7,287 nucleotides of DNA from Chloroflexota bacterium (GTDB lineage: Bacteria; Chloroflexota; Dormibacteria; Aeolococcales; Aeolococcaceae): positions 1 to 7,287 of the forward strand of contig DNAU01000278.1 of NCBI GenBank assembly GCA_003491925.1. The letters are read 5' to 3'. Of this stretch, positions 1 to 5,634 are shown piece after piece. The stretch's first letter is position 1; every line of letters starts with the position of its first letter. The notes beneath the pieces are model-generated. The model searched no databases. It saw only the letters and a list, made by a program, of their open reading frames with translations, and was not told where the DNA came from. A program made the translations under genes and the position numbers.

Positions 1-111
1 CACCACGTCCCTGGACGCTAACGTGCCGCTCGTGGGGCCTACTTCCAGCTACCGATCGGTCGCGCGCGCCGGATGTGCCCCGATGCGAACGTCAAGGAAC
101 GCGATCGGAGC

Positions 112-128
112 AAACCCCGTGGGGGTTT
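112..128. terminator. Compact bidirectional terminator-like hairpin
   Basis: Perfect inverted repeat AAACCCC-GTG-GGGGTTT: a 7-bp stem with a 3-nt loop and A/T-rich outer ends, so both strands give a GC stem closed by a short T run. It lies about 145 nt beyond the stop of the minus-strand dehydrogenase remnant and is the likely end of that transcript. It could also serve a plus-strand gene left of the window. The T run is only three bases, so termination is inferred from shape. Confidence 0.5.
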
Positions 129-271
129 CGCGCCGGACCGCAGCCTCGGCTTCCGGCCGGCCAGAGTGCGCCCACCACCACGACTGGTAGGCGGCAGGTG
201 AGCAGCTGCTGGTGCGCGACCAAGTCGCCCCCGGATCCCGCTCGCCGGACCGGCCCAGCCTGCGCCCGAAA

Positions 272-857
272 TCAGGTGTCGTCGCTGATCGTCAGGACGA
301 CATTCCCGGTCTTCTGTTTGGTTTCGGCGTACCTCGCTGCCTCGACCACGTGTTCCAGCGGGTAGCGCCGATCGATGACGGCTGGGTATTCCCCAGCTTC
401 GACAAGCCCCTTGAGGAACACCACGTCCTTCTTCGTGAATCGAGGAGGTATCGGGAACCGCACTCTCTTGTCTCCGACCCACGCGGTCCAAGCGCTCAGG
501 ATCAGGTTCCGCAGCCCGTCAGTCGCGAGGTAGACGCCGCCAGGCTTCAGTGAGCCACGACAATGGCTGAAGGGAAGCTTGCCGACGGCGTCGAGGATGG
601 CGTCGTACGTCTGGCCGCTCTTCGTGAAGTCCTCCCGGCCGTAGTCGACGACCTCCTCGGCTCCAAGCGACCGTACGAGCTCGGCGTTCTTCGAGTTGCA
701 CACACCGGTGACGCCGGCACCTGAGTGTCTGGCGAGCTGCACCGCGGCGGTGCCAATCGATCCCGATGCACCGTAGATGAGGATCGTCTGCCCCTTCCCG
801 AGATTCGAGTCGCAGTACCTTCGGAGGCCCGTACCTGTCGAAGACGACTGCTCTCAT
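272..857 (-). pseudogene. Broken zinc-type alcohol dehydrogenase / NAD(P)H quinone oxidoreductase (MDR family)
   Basis: Remnant of a medium-chain dehydrogenase/reductase, a family of NAD(P)H-dependent cytosolic oxidoreductases acting on quinones, enals or alcohols. The start is ATG at 855-857 with a good ribosome site (GAGGAAGG, 864-871). It reads MRAVVFDRYGPPKVLRLE, a typical MDR N-terminus. Within about 803-810 the reading jumps to another frame and directly into the nucleotide-binding fold: KGQTILIYGASGSIG, with the GASGSIG dinucleotide loop, then AVQLARHSGAGVTGV and DAILDAVGKL. It continues normally to a natural C-terminus (KTGNVVLTISDDT) and TGA at 272-274. Intact relatives are about 320-330 residues, so roughly 120 codons of the catalytic GroES-like domain are missing and the two remaining parts are out of frame. 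The domain that would hold substrate-site residues is gone, so activity is not expected. The C-terminal 156 codons have no frame damage, suggesting a recent event or an assembly error. Confidence 0.85.
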
Positions 858-913
858 TTGTGCCCTTCCTCGCGCCTGGGGGCCGTCACTGGTCGGCCAT
901 CGAGTGCGGCCTC

Positions 914-942
914 ATGATCATTCGCTGGTATGCAAATGGCAA
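914..942 (-). promoter_or_regulatory. Candidate promoter of the dehydrogenase remnant
   Basis: On the minus strand TTGCCA (937-942) is followed after 17 nt by GATCAT (914-919), about 57 nt above the ATG. The -35 match is good and the -10 match is poor. It is the best-placed pair in the 175-nt gap above this gene. Confidence 0.25.
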
Positions 943-960
943 CAGATACCGAGGATCTGT
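942..960. promoter_or_regulatory. Inverted repeat ACAGAT-N7-ATCTGT, possible operator
   Basis: Two 6-base arms (942-947 and 955-960) form a perfect dyad with a 7-nt centre, abutting the candidate -35 box of the minus-strand dehydrogenase remnant. The half-site resembles ACAGAC in the operator at 1779-1792, but the spacing differs (7 versus 2 nt). A repressor site is possible; chance is not excluded. Confidence 0.3.
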
Positions 961-1015
961 CGATGCGGGCGCACGGTATCGGACCGCCCCACGTGGGCGA
1001 GGACAGAGCGGTCGG

Positions 1016-1030
1016 GGGGCCCGCGGCCCC
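1016..1030 (-). terminator. Short GC hairpin just after the lipoprotein stop
   Basis: GGGGC-CCGCG-GCCCC forms a 5-bp stem two bases beyond the TGA (1033-1035) of the minus-strand lipoprotein gene. There is no T run. Its position fits a weak actinomycete terminator, but short GC dyads are common at this base composition. Confidence 0.25.
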
Positions 1031-1032
1031 GG

Positions 1033-1644
1033 TCAGCTCAGGAGCTGGGTGGCCAGGCTCTCGACCGCGCTCAGCGATGGCGTCGCCTCGGCCTCGAAGG
1101 CGACCACCCGGTTGGTGCCCTGCTGGACATCCACCCCGACCGCCGACCCGTACAGCACGCTCGGGCTGGTGAAGGAGACCGCCTCGTCACCCAGGCCGGA
1201 AACCGGAGTGGTGGTGACCCCGCTCACGTTGAACCCCCTGTCGCTGAGCAAAGCCATCACGTCCTGCTCCTCGCTGGTGAACAGCGAAGCCGGCATGTTG
1301 TTCAGCAGAATCAGGATCACGCCCGCGCTCCCTGACGTGTAGGCGCAGGCGATGTGGCCGGCGCCGCTGGGGAGAGTGGCCACGAGCTTCGCTGACGAGA
1401 CGGTGGTCGAGGTCGTGAAGTCGGTGCCCAGGGCGCTGTTGACGGCGCTCGGCGCGGGGCAAGAGGCGGTGTCGATGATGGCGGCGGTGGGGGTCGGCGT
1501 CGGTGTTGCGGCCGGCGTGGCCGTCGCGGTGGCTGGCGCAGAGCTGCTGGACGGCGACGAGGAGGAGCTCCCGCAGGCGGTGACGGCCGCAGCCGCCATC
1601 AGGCCGGCGACAAGCATTGGCATCGGCGAACTCCGGTACGACAT
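1033..1644 (-). CDS. Secreted lipoprotein with Thr/Pro-rich linker, function unknown
   Basis: A 203-residue protein exported and lipid-anchored on the outer face of the membrane. From ATG 1642-1644 it has a short n-region with Arg4, a hydrophobic stretch (about 9-20) and the lipobox VTAC with Cys24. After the cysteine comes a Ser-rich run and then an alternating Ala/Thr/Pro linker (to about residue 55), a usual tether through the actinobacterial wall. The remaining ~145 residues form a compact domain with two cysteines (in DTASCPAPSAV and HIACAY), which may pair. The Cys-Pro-X-X-X-X-V layout and size recall the DUF3558-type lipoproteins of actinobacteria, but this is only a resemblance. The frame is open for 33 codons further upstream. 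I reject that start because it would bury the signal peptide and lies above the promoter at 1701-1729. The ribosome site is a weak GGGGGTGG (1652-1659). It is divergent from the oxidoreductase operon. Confidence 0.85.
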   Translation of the reverse strand: MSYRSSPMPMLVAGLMAAAAVTACGSSSSSPSSSSAPATATATPAATPTPTPTAAIIDTASCPAPSAVNSALGTDFTTSTTVSSAKLVATLPSGAGHIACAYTSGSAGVILILLNNMPASLFTSEEQDVMALLSDRGFNVSGVTTTPVSGLGDEAVSFTSPSVLYGSAVGVDVQQGTNRVVAFEAEATPSLSAVESLATQLLS

Positions 1645-1673
1645 GGCCGGCCACCCCCTAACACGCGATCCCA

Positions 1674-1689
1674 CGGGGCCAGCGCCCCG
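1674..1689. other. Leader hairpin of the lipoprotein transcript
   Basis: CGGGGC-CAGC-GCCCCG is a 6-bp stem with a 4-nt loop, lying between the predicted transcription start (about 1694, minus strand) and the lipoprotein ATG. It could protect the 5' end of the mRNA or do nothing. No riboswitch features are visible. Confidence 0.3.
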
Positions 1690-1700
1690 AAAGCAGACGA

Positions 1701-1729
1701 AGGGTACGGAGGCCGGCTGGCGGGTGCAA
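1701..1729 (-). promoter_or_regulatory. Promoter of the lipoprotein gene
   Basis: On the minus strand TTGCAC (1724-1729) is followed by a 17-nt spacer and TACCCT (1701-1706), a good vegetative-type pair. The predicted start near 1694 leaves a ~50-nt leader before ATG 1644. It does not overlap the divergent promoter at 1770-1798. Confidence 0.5.
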
Positions 1730-1769
1730 GAGCCGGAGGTCATCGCGGCGCGAGGGTTCGGTTACCCTA

Positions 1770-1798
1770 TTGACCTAGACAGACCTGTCTGTTAGTCT
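1770..1798 (+). promoter_or_regulatory. Promoter of the oxidoreductase-TetR operon
   Basis: TTGACC (1770-1775), exactly 17 nt, then TAGTCT (1793-1798), matching a housekeeping sigma-70-type promoter. The start would fall near 1805, giving a ~32-nt leader with AAGGAG (1821-1826) ten nt before ATG 1837. The whole spacer is filled by a palindrome (1779-1792), so repressor binding would occlude RNA polymerase. Confidence 0.65.
1779..1792. promoter_or_regulatory. Operator palindrome, probable TetR binding site
   Basis: ACAGAC-CT-GTCTGT is a perfect dyad with 6-base arms, nested in an outer TAGAC (1776-1780) ... GTCTA (1795-1799) repeat. TetR-family operators of the NemR type have TAGAC/GTCTA-like arms, so this is the expected kind of site for the repressor encoded at 2542-3180. 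Its placement between -35 and -10 indicates repression. The pairing with that TetR protein is inferred from proximity. Confidence 0.65.
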
Positions 1799-1836
1799 AC
1801 CGCGTACCACCACCCTGGCGAAGGAGACACTGCACC

Positions 1837-2523
1837 ATGAGGATCGCCGTTCTGGGCACAGGCATGGTCGGCCAGACCCTGGCCGGCCGGCTGGAGGAGC
1901 TTGGCCACGACGTAACCGTCGGCACGCGTGATCCGGAGGCGGCCCGCGCACGCGCCACCCCCGGCGAGTCGGGCACACCGGCGTTCAGCGTCTGGCACGC
2001 CGAGCACCCCCGGGTCAGGCTGGCGACCTTCGCTGCCGCCGCCGAGCATGCCGACCTGATCATCAATGCGACCGCCGGAGGAGCGTCACTCGGGGCTCTG
2101 ACGGCCACCGGTGCCGAGAACCTCGACGGCAAGGTCATCCTCGACCTGGCCAACACGCTGGACTTCTCCCATGGCTTCCCGCCGTCGCTGTCGGTGGCGA
2201 ACACCGACAGTCTGGCCGAGCAGATTCAACGAGCCCACCCCACGGCGAAGGTCGTCAAGTCCTTGAACACCATGAGCTGCACCGTGATGGTGAACCCGGC
2301 CGGCGTCCCCGGCGACCACCTGGTCTTCGTCTGTGGCGACGACGCCGCTGCGAAGGCGGCCGTGGTGGAGCTGCTGCGTCAGCTCGGCTGGGCTCAGGGC
2401 GCCATCTTCGACCTGGGTGGGTTGGGAGCGGCCCGCGGCACGGAGATGATCCTGCCGCTGTGGTTGTCCATCATGCAGAAGCTGGGAACTGCGGAGTTCA
2501 ACTTCGCCATCGCCCGAGCATGA
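1837..2523 (+). CDS. NADP-binding oxidoreductase, F420-dependent NADP reductase family
   Basis: A 228-residue cytosolic Rossmann-fold protein. The N-terminus has the dinucleotide motif GTGMVG (residues 7-12). After the second strand comes VGTRDP with Thr30-Arg31, the pair that in this family contacts the 2'-phosphate of NADP. Further on are a second-strand/helix region (LIINATAGG), the VVKSLNTM segment typical of the family, and a C-terminal part containing DLGGLGAARGTEMI that closes the active site. Length and layout match the F420-dependent NADP oxidoreductase group (about 210-230 residues), which moves hydride between NADP and F420 or, in many bacterial members, acts with an unknown partner. 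Whether this one uses F420 is not shown. The start is fixed by AAGGAG ten nt upstream and by the motif at residue 7. It is the first gene of an operon with the TetR gene 18 nt downstream and is probably repressed by it. Confidence 0.85.
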   Translation: MRIAVLGTGMVGQTLAGRLEELGHDVTVGTRDPEAARARATPGESGTPAFSVWHAEHPRVRLATFAAAAEHADLIINATAGGASLGALTATGAENLDGKVILDLANTLDFSHGFPPSLSVANTDSLAEQIQRAHPTAKVVKSLNTMSCTVMVNPAGVPGDHLVFVCGDDAAAKAAVVELLRQLGWAQGAIFDLGGLGAARGTEMILPLWLSIMQKLGTAEFNFAIARA

Positions 2524-2541
2524 GCGGCTAGAGTCGCCAGC

Positions 2542-3180
2542 ATGGCTCCGGCCGGCACCCACCGGTTGACTGTCACTCCTCCCGGCGAGGCGAGAGAGCG
2601 CATTCTTCGGACCGCTTTCCGCCTCTTCTATGCTCACGGCGTGCGGGGGGCCGGCGTCGACACGATCATCGCGGAGTCCGGGGTCGCCAAGGCCACGTTC
2701 TACAGGCATTTCCCCAGCAAGGACGACCTCGCCGTTGCGTATCTGAGCCGGGTCGACGAGCTGTGGCGCGGCCAGTTGGAAGCCGCCGCCGGGACGGCCG
2801 GTGCCGATCCCCGGGCACGGCTGGTGGGCATGTTCGATGCTCTGGCCGAGGTCTGCCATCAGGCCGACTATCACGGTTGCGCCTTCATCAACGCCGCGGC
2901 CGAATCGGCACCGGGGAGTGCCGTTCATGCCCGCACCGTCCAGCACAAGGCGACCGTGCGAGCATGGGTCCGTGACACCGCCGAGCGAGCGGGTGCTGAC
3001 AGTCCCGACGCACTTGCGCGTGCTCTCACCTTGCTGCTCGACGGCGCGCTCGCCGAGGGCGTGCTCGCCGCCGAACCGTCGGTAGCTCAGGCCGCCAAGG
3101 ACGCCGCCGCCGCGCTCGTCGAGATCCACTGCCGGGGTCAGCCGCCGAGGTTTGACCAAGTCGTGGAGGATCTCGACTAG
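2542..3180 (+). CDS. TetR/AcrR-family transcriptional repressor
   Basis: A 212-residue DNA-binding regulator. The N-terminal domain is classic TetR: ARERILRTAFRLFYAHG (17-33), then the helix-turn-helix (about 38-57) ending in VAKATFYRHFPSKDDL with the conserved F-Y-x-H-F-x-S-K. Residues ~65-205 form the all-helical ligand and dimer domain. It contains YHGCAFINAAAE with Cys113 in a G-C-x-x-x-N setting. NemR, a TetR repressor of quinone and aldehyde detoxification genes, senses electrophiles through a cysteine in the equivalent region, so redox or electrophile sensing is a reasonable guess but unproven. No clear ribosome site precedes ATG 2542. The 18-nt gap after the oxidoreductase stop suggests coupled, low-level translation, usual for a self-repressing regulator. 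The likely operator is at 1779-1792. Confidence 0.9.
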   Translation: MAPAGTHRLTVTPPGEARERILRTAFRLFYAHGVRGAGVDTIIAESGVAKATFYRHFPSKDDLAVAYLSRVDELWRGQLEAAAGTAGADPRARLVGMFDALAEVCHQADYHGCAFINAAAESAPGSAVHARTVQHKATVRAWVRDTAERAGADSPDALARALTLLLDGALAEGVLAAEPSVAQAAKDAAAALVEIHCRGQPPRFDQVVEDLD

Positions 3181-3320
3181 CCCTCGCCGGTGCAGTCAAT
3201 GGGTCTGACGCAGGCGATGCGCTTCCGCGAGTTTGGAGTTCTCAGCAGATGGGTACAAACAGAGAGCGTGGCGCCTCCCGTGGTGGGGTCGTACGCACGG
3301 AAGCTCGCGAGGTAGCGGCA

Positions 3321-3815
3321 ATGGGACTGTACTGGAACTCCGAGACTGATCTGGATCAGCTCTTGACTGCGGCCTTCGGCCGATTGGATCGCACCGTCCA
3401 CAACAACCTGCCGCTCGACATCAGGCAAACCGAGGAGGCCTTCTGGATCGAGGCGTCCGTACCCGGTTTCAGGCCCGAGGAAGTCGAGATCACCCTCGAC
3501 GAGAACGTCCTCACGATCCACGGCACCCGGCGACCGGTTGAGACCCTGGGTGGTTACGTTCAGCGCGAGCGTCAACTGACCTCGGTCCATCGCCATGTGT
3601 CCCTTCCCGCTCAGGTCAAGGCCGAGGAGATCACCGCACGCTTCGAGAACGGCGTTCTCACCATCATGGTCCCGCGTGCGCAGAAGGCCCAGCCCATTCG
3701 GATTCCCGTGAGCGTGGCGGGGGTCGAGGCCACGCAGGTCATCGACGCTCCCGCCGTGACGGTGTCCGGCACGCGCAGTGAGGCATCGACGCCCGAAACT
3801 CAGTCCGCGAAGTAG
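3321..3815 (+). CDS. Hsp20 / alpha-crystallin small heat-shock protein
   Basis: A 164-residue ATP-independent chaperone that forms oligomers in the cytosol and holds unfolding proteins. It has a short N-terminal arm (1-30, LDQLLTAAFGRL), then an alpha-crystallin domain from LPLDIRQTEE (30) through VPGFRPEEVEITLDENVLTI, the ERQ...HVSLP segment (83-96) and the signature ARFENGVLTIMVP (106-118). The C-terminal IRI anchor is at 126-128. A 34-residue polar tail follows, longer than in most bacterial relatives. Two starts are possible. I prefer ATG 3321 (GAGG at 3309-3312, 8 nt spacing, and an N-terminus of normal length). ATG 3249 would add 24 Arg/Gly-rich residues. A weak TTGGAG-15-TACAAA pair (3233-3259) could be its promoter. 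No HrcA, HspR or RheA operator was recognised. It is 140 nt after the TetR gene. Confidence 0.9.
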   Translation: MGLYWNSETDLDQLLTAAFGRLDRTVHNNLPLDIRQTEEAFWIEASVPGFRPEEVEITLDENVLTIHGTRRPVETLGGYVQRERQLTSVHRHVSLPAQVKAEEITARFENGVLTIMVPRAQKAQPIRIPVSVAGVEATQVIDAPAVTVSGTRSEASTPETQSAK

Positions 3816-3908
3816 GCGAGGGCGTCAAGGTGCTGCGCGCAGGGCGGATGGGCGCTGTATAACCAGACCAGCCTCACCGTCGACAGGCTCAGGGCGCACG
3901 ACCATCAG

Positions 3909-4172
3909 GTGCGCCGGCTGCAATACGCGCGTCGCCATCGGATCAGGCTCATTGACGGGCTCCTCAATGAGTTGGAGTTGCTGAACCTGGCCGGGGAGTC
4001 GGAGGTTCCCGGCCAGCTCAGCCGACGGGCGACCGGGGTCATCATGAGCGCCGACACCCATTCGCTGGTCATGCGGCCCGACCGCCCGATTCCCATCGCC
4101 GCCTGGATGGCGGCCCTCTTCGAGGTCCAGGACACGCTCATGGTTTCCCGCGAGGACCGCGCCGGAGACTGA
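3909..4172 (+). CDS. Small hypothetical protein, start uncertain, possibly frameshifted
   Basis: Family not recognised. From GTG 3909 the frame gives 87 residues: a basic amphipathic start (RRLQYARRHRIRLIDGLL), an acidic helix (NELELLNLAGESE) and an IPIAAWMAALFEVQDTLM segment. No signal peptide or clear membrane span is present. GTG 3909 has no good ribosome site. The same frame stays open upstream to the Hsp20 stop (3813-3815), and codons from about 3849 look coding, ending almost always in G or C (WALYNQTSLTVDRLRAHDHQ). No ATG, GTG or TTG lies in that stretch. An ATG at 3848-3850 is one base out of frame; removing one G from the GGG at 3850-3852 would give MALYNQTSL and a protein of about 107 residues. 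The gene is thus either frameshifted at its start, mis-sequenced there, or uses a rare start such as CTG 3855. It is followed by a strong hairpin at 4185. Confidence 0.5.
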   Translation: MRRLQYARRHRIRLIDGLLNELELLNLAGESEVPGQLSRRATGVIMSADTHSLVMRPDRPIPIAAWMAALFEVQDTLMVSREDRAGD

Positions 4173-4183
4173 CCTGCCTCATC

Positions 4184-4212
4184 CGGCGGGCGGAGCCGTG
4201 GCGCGCCCGCCA
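4184..4212 (+). terminator. GC-rich terminator hairpin after the Hsp20 region
   Basis: GGCGGGCG (4185-4192) pairs perfectly with CGCCCGCC (4204-4211) around an 11-nt loop: an 8-bp all-GC stem 12 nt after the TGA at 4170-4172. No T run follows, which is common for actinomycete terminators. It separates the Hsp20/small-gene transcript from the DedA-SulP operon. Confidence 0.5.
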
Positions 4213-4235
4213 GATCCTCCGGGCCTCTCGGTTTC

Positions 4236-4245
4236 CCTGTACAGG
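4236..4245. promoter_or_regulatory. Perfect palindrome CCTGTACAGG in the leader of the DedA-SulP operon
   Basis: A 10-bp perfect palindrome in the gene-free stretch between the terminator and GTG 4383. It could be an operator, for instance for the ArsR-type domain encoded downstream. No protein family can be assigned from the sequence alone. Confidence 0.25.
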
Positions 4246-4269
4246 TGGGGCGATCACGTCCACGACCCT

Positions 4270-4298
4270 GCCGGACAGCACTTGTCGGCTGCTTGACA
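4270..4298 (+). promoter_or_regulatory. Dyad next to a TTGACA hexamer upstream of the DedA fusion
   Basis: GCC-g-GACA (4270-4277) pairs with TGTCGGC (4283-4289), one base bulged, around GCACT. Three bases later comes a perfect -35-like TTGACA (4293-4298). No acceptable -10 box lies 16-19 nt downstream, so the promoter itself is doubtful. The rest of 4173-4382 shows no gene. Confidence 0.25.
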
Positions 4299-4382
4299 GG
4301 ACCGCCACGGCCTTGGCTGCGGGCATGGACAACACAGACGGGCCATTCGCGTCTCACGAAGCACACAGAGGGGTGACGCCCG

Positions 4383-5630
4383 GTGCCGGTGTACGCTGCC
4401 GTGGTCCTGTTCGCCACCGGCTGGTCAGACGGAGTGACACCCGGCTTGAACTTCCTCGCAGGCCTGCACGGAGCCGTCGCCCTCGCCCTCCTCGGCGGGT
4501 TGCTGTTCACCGAAGAGGCGGGTGTCCCCCTGCCCTTTGCTCCGGGAGAGCTGACCCTCCTGGCCGCCGGCCTCCTGATCGCCGCCGGTGGGCTCGACCC
4601 GTACATCTTCATCCCGCTCGCTCTGCTTGCCTGCATTGCCGGCTCGCTGGTCGGGTACACCTGGGCTCGGGCCGTGGGAGATCGCGGGCTCCAGGCCCTG
4701 GCCCGGCGGATTCACCAGCAACGCGCCCTGGAGAGGGTCTCGGGACGGATCCGGTCCGCCGGGTGGGGCGGGGTCGCGGTGAGCCGGCTCATCCCCGGGC
4801 TCCGCATCTACACGACGCTCGTCGCCGGCGCCGTGAGAGTGCGCCGCAGCACTTTCTTCCTCGGCATCGTCCCCGCCGCGGTGATCTGGATAGCGGTGTA
4901 CGTCGCCCTCGGAGTGCTGGTCGGGGTCCCCATCGAGCACTTCTTCACCGCCGTGCAGAAGCTGGCCATCCAGGGCGCCATCCTCGTCGTCATGGGCGTC
5001 GGCTGCTACTTCCTCATCCGGCGGACCCCCGCGTCATCAGGGGCCGGCCTGGTGCGAGTACCTCGGCCGGTACGCGTGGTGATCGCGGCCGTTCTCGACA
5101 TTGGCGTGGTCGCCAGTGTCACCACCGGCCTGCTCGCTCTGGGACGCCTTCTCGGTTTCGGACTCCAGGCCGGCTGGGTGGATCCGGTGGTCGCGCTCCT
5201 TGTCGTCGCCGGCTTCTATGTTGTCATCGCCCGGCGAAGCAGCGGGGCCACGGTTGGCGAGGCGCTCCTCCAGACCAGCTATGCGACTGGCCAGCGGTTG
5301 CCACTCCGGCCGCGCGCGGCCCTCCAGGCTGCCCGCTCCGTGCTATCGCGGAATGCAGATGAGCTCACCGCGACGTCCGATCTGCTCCGGACGCTCAGTG
5401 ACCCCGAGCGACTCCGGATCGTGAGCCAGCTGCTCGAGGAGCCGCGAACCATCCCCGAGCTGGCCACGCTGACACGGCAGCCCCCCTTCGAGGTCCGCCA
5501 CCAGCTGGAGCGCCTCTCGTCCACCGGCGCGCTGGTCGTCAGCGGCGAGGAGCCGCGGGTGGTGTACGTCATCCGCCCGGATCTGGGGCGAGCCCTGGTG
5601 CAGCTCCTGGCCGTGATGCCGACCGCCTAG
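4383..5630 (+). CDS. DedA-RDD-ArsR fusion: membrane protein with C-terminal winged-helix DNA-binding domain
   Basis: A 415-residue protein in three parts. (1) Residues ~25-212 form a DedA/SNARE-associated membrane domain with EEAGVPLPFAPGE (44-56) and the family's Arg motif SRLIPGLRIYTTLVAG (134-149), then F158 and W169. DedA proteins are membrane proteins linked to lipid flipping and proton-dependent homeostasis. (2) Residues ~228-300 resemble an RDD domain: R231...A235...D239, two hydrophobic spans, then YVVIARRSSGATVGEAL with the G-x-T-x-G end. (3) Residues ~328-410 match an ArsR-type winged helix: LLRTLSDPERLRIVSQLLEE, the helix-turn-helix TIPELATLTRQPPFEVRHQLERL and the wing EEPRVVYVIRPD. 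The metal-binding ELCVC motif is absent. The start is GTG 4383, nine nt after GAGGGG (4368-4373). It likely senses a membrane or envelope signal and acts on DNA, perhaps its own operon. The SulP gene follows after 4 nt. Confidence 0.85.
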   Translation: MPVYAAVVLFATGWSDGVTPGLNFLAGLHGAVALALLGGLLFTEEAGVPLPFAPGELTLLAAGLLIAAGGLDPYIFIPLALLACIAGSLVGYTWARAVGDRGLQALARRIHQQRALERVSGRIRSAGWGGVAVSRLIPGLRIYTTLVAGAVRVRRSTFFLGIVPAAVIWIAVYVALGVLVGVPIEHFFTAVQKLAIQGAILVVMGVGCYFLIRRTPASSGAGLVRVPRPVRVVIAAVLDIGVVASVTTGLLALGRLLGFGLQAGWVDPVVALLVVAGFYVVIARRSSGATVGEALLQTSYATGQRLPLRPRAALQAARSVLSRNADELTATSDLLRTLSDPERLRIVSQLLEEPRTIPELATLTRQPPFEVRHQLERLSSTGALVVSGEEPRVVYVIRPDLGRALVQLLAVMPTA

Positions 5631-5634
5631 GCCG

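Noticed and set aside
2..190. Open frame running in from the left window edge
   Set aside because: It has no family resemblance and a poor composition; it is probably non-coding.
1645..1743. Upstream in-frame start of the lipoprotein
   Set aside because: It would place 33 residues before the signal peptide and lies upstream of the predicted promoter.
2086..3159. A 357-codon minus-strand open frame opposite the oxidoreductase and TetR genes
   Set aside because: It is antisense to two clear genes and has no recognisable domain. Long stop-free antisense frames are expected at this GC content.
3249..3320. Upstream ATG that would extend Hsp20 by 24 residues
   Set aside because: The extension is Arg/Gly-rich with no Hsp20 similarity, and ATG 3321 has a properly spaced GAGG. 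It is not fully excluded.
4293..4322. A complete promoter built on TTGACA 4293-4298
   Set aside because: No acceptable -10 hexamer lies at 16-19 nt spacing, so only the hexamer is noted.
3816..4382. DosR/DevR-type dormancy box near the Hsp20 and DedA genes
   Set aside because: I looked for the GGGACT...AGTCCC pattern because of the stress-gene setting and saw none.
4313..5362. A 349-codon plus-strand frame overlapping the DedA fusion
   Set aside because: The product is an Arg/Pro-rich shadow in another frame. The DedA frame has family motifs and a good ribosome site.
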